This document shows, piece after piece, positions 61,126 through 64,000 of a stretch of DNA of 64,000 nt. The stretch is taken from the NCBI GenBank assembly GCA_014218235.1, contig CM024759.1, forward strand, positions 10,680,712-10,744,711. The letters are read 5' to 3'. Source of the stretch: Colocasia esculenta (Eukaryota > Streptophyta > Magnoliopsida > Alismatales > Araceae). Position 1 is the stretch's first letter. Each line of letters begins with the position of its first letter. The position numbers were made by a program, and so were the translations under genes. Below the pieces are notes generated by a model that was not told the DNA's origin, made no database searches, and saw only the letters and a list, made by a program, of their open reading frames with translations.

Positions 61126-61176
61126 CCAAAACTCGCACTTGCTGAGCTTGGCATACAGCTAGTGCTCTCACAGAGT

Positions 61177-61679
61177 CTACAACACGATCCTCAAGTGCTG
61201 GGCATGCTCCTCCTCTGAAGCAGAGTACACCAGAATGTCGTCAACAAACATCACGACAAACTGGTCCAAGTACTGGTGAAACACCTTGTGCATCAGATCC
61301 ATGAAGGCCGCTGGTGCATTGGTGAGCCCAAATGGCATCACCAAAAACTCAAAGTGCCCATATCTGGTCCTGAAGGCAGTCTTCTCCATATCAGAATCTC
61401 TAATCTGCAACTGATATAGCCTGACCTCAAATCAATCCTGGAGAAAACTCGAGCTGACTGAAGCTGATCAAAGAGATCATCAATCCTAGGCAAAGGATAC
61501 CTATTCTTGATGGCCACCTGATTCAGCTTCCTGTAGTCAATACATAGTTGTAGGCTACCATCCTTCTTTCTCACAAATAGCAATGGAGACCCCCAAGGAG
61601 AAAAGCTAGGGCAGATATAGCCTTTCTCTAATAGCTCCTCTAACTGCCTCTTCAACTCTCGCAACTTTGCTGGTGCCAT
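61177..61679 (-). pseudogene. Chromovirus reverse transcriptase core
   Basis: On -: LEKGYICPSFSPWGSPLLFV, DYRKLNQVAIKNRYPLPRID, FSRIDLRSGY, then after a frameshift near 61410 TAFRTRYGHFEFLVMPFGLT and MFVDDILVYS with the catalytic FVDD. The frameshift inactivates it. Confidence 0.9.
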
Positions 61680-62086
61680 GCGTTACAGTGCCTGTGCAAA
61701 AGGTGCGGTGCCAGGAACAAGCTCGATAGAAAACTCAATCTCTCTCCCAGGGGGTAGACCAGGTAACTCATCCAGAAAGACATCCAGAAACTTACAAACC
61801 ACAAAATGTCCTCCACTCCCCAAGAAACCTGGTCAACAAGCTCGGCGGTGGCAAGGAAACCCTGACACCCAGAAGCCAACAACCTCTCTGCCCTCAAAGC
61901 AGAAATCAAGAAGCGGGAAGTAAGAGGTATGATACCCTAGAAGTAGAAGGCAGCTCCTCCAGGTATTTGAAGGTACACCCTCTTCTTCCTGCAGTCCACC
62001 ATAGCACCGTACTGCTCAAGCCAATCCATACCCAAAATCATATCAAAATCCTGCAACTGCATTGCAAACAACTGAGCTGGCAAACA

Positions 62087-62404
62087 CTAACCCTGCATCA
62101 ATACTGGTACCTCCTCAAGACAGTAAGAGGTGAGAGCAAAATCTCCTGTCGGCAGCTCCACGAAAAGCTCACTGAACACTCCCATGTCCAGCTCCTCAAG
62201 AGAGTCTAAAAACTCCTCAGAAACAAAAGAGTGGGAGGCGCCAGAATCAAACAAAACTCTAGCTGTAGAACCAAACATAGTCACAGTACCTTCCACAAGA
62301 TGAGCTGCCTCTGCCTCTGCCTCTGCCTCTGCTTGGATCATGTGCATAACACGAGCCCTGGTCTTCGGCCTGCCCGAACTCATGGTCTGCTGATGCTGCT
62401 GCAC
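62087..62404 (-). pseudogene. Chromovirus aspartic protease
   Basis: On -: VLFDSGASHSFVSEEFLDSL gives the retropepsin-like catalytic DSGA motif with its usual SHSF follow-up. The preceding QAEAEAEAEAAHLVEGTVTM contains a short GAGGCA repeat (62310-62332 on +). Confidence 0.88.
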
Positions 62405-62464
62405 AGGAACCTGCTACTGTTGTTGCGTACGAGACTGAGGTTGACTCTGTTGCTGCGGGTCTCG

Positions 62465-63105
62465 AGGTAACAGGGGACAGTTCTACGCCATGTGACCTAG
62501 CTGGTCACACCGGTAGCACCGTCCAATGAAAGAATGCTGGCTCTGCTACTGCGGCTGCCCAAAAGGCTGTTGAACACTCTCAACTGAAGGCTACCTCTGC
62601 TCTGCCTGCCTCCTGTCACGTCGGAACCTCCTCTGAGACCCTGACCTCGACGACGTCCTTGCAGAAGAGGATGTATAGGAGGTCGTGGTCCTCGAGGTCT
62701 GCTGAGAGCTACTCTACTGCTGTCTCTGCTGGGACGGACCTGTCTGTGCCTGAATTGCTCTGGTCTGCCCATGGGTCCATAAAGTGTCAGCCTCAAGTGT
62801 TGCCGCAGTCTGATAGGCTACGTCAAGGTCGGTGACATGAGCAACCATCAGCGCCTGCATGAGCTCTGGCCTCAGTCCTTTCATGAACTACTGGGTCCTC
62901 AGGCTCTCATTTGCCATAATTTGCAGCGCATATCGCCCCAACTCTACAAATCTGGCTCTGCACTGGACCACTGTCATCTCGCCCTGAGTCAAATCTAGGA
63001 ATTGATACAACCTCTCAGTCCTGACATATGTGGGGCAGAAAGCTCTCTCAAAGGCCGCCACAAACTCCTGCCATGTGATCTGCCTAAGCGGGCGAGACTG
63101 AAAAG
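62465..63105 (-). pseudogene. Chromovirus gag with CCHC knuckle
   Basis: On -: FQSRPLRQITWQEFVAAFER, LYQFLDLTQGEMTVVQCRAR, FVELGRYALQIMANESLRTQ followed by a stop and FMKGLRPELMQALMVAHVTD (Retrotrans_gag). Near 62520-62474 comes CYRCDQLGHMA, a stop, then NCP: a CX2CX4H knuckle spoilt by a stop before its last cysteine. The gag is cut at 63105 by the next repeat. Confidence 0.88.
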
Positions 63106-64000
63106 TGATTGTTGAACCACTCTATATTTTACCCTTATATTTTGGTGATAAAAAAACTTATGATTAACTAAATATTATTGAATATATTTAATATTATAAT
63201 TTTCCTAATAAATATAAATTTATGGAATTATCGCTGTGTGTTTTGTACTAAAAAGCTAAATTGATGTCCATTCAATATACATCGATTTCACCTCTTAAAG
63301 TGCCACATCAATTTGCTTGAAACATGGATTTCATTGCAACATCGATTTGCTTGAAAACATGAATTTGATAAGTGAAACATCGATTCTGTTGAAAACATGG
63401 ATTCAGTTGAATACATCGATTTCCTTGATAAAACAATGATTTGATCATATAATGATTCGATAAGTTAAACAACGATTTGGTCGCTGTAACGATTTGATAA
63501 GTGAAACAACGATTTGGTCGCTGTAACAATTTGATAAGTGAAACAACGATTTGGTCGCTGTAACGATTCGATAAGTAAAACAACGATTTGGTCGCTGTAA
63601 CGATTCAATAAGTTAAACAACGACTTGGTCGCTATAACGATTCGTTACCACTTGAACAACGATTTATCTTAGTCAAAGAACGATTTGCTCAAACAACGAT
63701 TTGCTCACATTCAAGCATCGATTTCACTTAAACATTGATTTTGTCCAAACATCGACTTCATGTAAACATCAATTTCCTTTATATTCAGATGTTTCAAATG
63801 TGTTTGGCGCCTAATGAAAAGTCAAATACTTTTGATTTGCGTAATCTTCTTTCTGATAGGAGGTCCTTTTGCTTATCTCTCTAGATCTCTTCTTTCCTGT
63901 CAACAAAAAGGGGCTTACCTACCACTTCTGGGTGGCAACAGAAAACACAGAGGTATGAACCTTTTTGACAGAAACACTCTTTTATCTAAACACTTTATTC
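63106..64000 (-). repeat. Second copy of the AATCGTT-rich LTR (reverse, runs out of the window)
   Basis: On - it ends GTTCAACAATCA against the gag. Inside, 63290-63790 is filled with AACGATTTGGTCGCTGTAAC and CGATTCGATAAG words, the complement of the 2281-2400 type words of the left copy. TATCACCAAAATA near its end is shared with TAATCACCAAAATA of the left copy. The other border is outside the window. Confidence 0.65.

Overview
The window is nuclear DNA of a flowering plant. It has a spliced mitochondrial-carrier gene, an intronless PPR gene with strongly GC-rich codons, and dense nests of Ty1/copia and Ty3/gypsy retrotransposons, LINEs, a SINE and many short inverted-repeat DNA elements. The contrast between GC-rich first coding regions (PPR gene, carrier exon 1) and AT-richer later exons is typical of monocots, especially commelinids. 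The species cannot be told from the sequence alone.

Only two protein-coding genes of the host are convincing, both on the + strand. The first (5961-7316) is an E-class PLS pentatricopeptide-repeat protein of 451 residues. The second starts at 8541 and encodes an EF-hand mitochondrial ATP-Mg/phosphate carrier (APC/SCaMC family) in four exons: 8541-8943, 45016-45801, 45931-46021 and 46138-46330 (490 aa). All splice phases and GT/AG borders fit. Its first intron (8944-45015) is 36,072 bp and holds most of the repeats in the window; its other two introns are 129 and 116 bp.

Layout. 1-3487: a Ty3/gypsy element on + (LTR end, primer-binding site, gag) split by a 2.2-kb LTR-like insertion with target-site duplication ACCAA. 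3488-5820: a large foldback element, a small MITE and a hAT-like MITE. 5961-8943: the PPR gene, then promoter, leader and exon 1 of the carrier. 8944-45015: the giant intron. It contains LINE pieces, what looks like one copia element on - shredded over 28 kb (primer site 42.86 kb, gag 41.4-42.2 kb, protease/GAG-pre region 27.5-28.1 kb, integrase 16.9-17.5 kb, RT 14.7-15.1 kb), a large Tat-like gypsy LTR nest (17.7-27.4 kb), a 3.25-kb solo LTR (29.2-32.5 kb), a gypsy element with both LTRs (32.9-41.3 kb), and at least eight TIR elements. 45016-46330: the remaining carrier exons. 46.3-58.0 kb: mostly unrecognised AT-rich sequence with a Mutator-like MITE containing a nested hAT-like MITE, and a tRNA-derived SINE with a 16-bp duplication. 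58.4-64.0 kb: a decayed chromovirus (gag to chromodomain) on -, interrupted at its gag by a second copy of the AATCGTT-rich LTR seen near the left end.

The most unusual signal is a group of TIR elements that share one internal core of about 300 bp (marked by AGTAGGAGAGTGGCTCC) but carry quite different low-complexity arms: GATTCGG-type, CTCGCGAGA-type or GGCGCC-type. Two insertions can be checked against an uninterrupted sister repeat inside this same window, which fixes their ends to within a base or so. I found no bacterial, organellar, viral or CRISPR locus.
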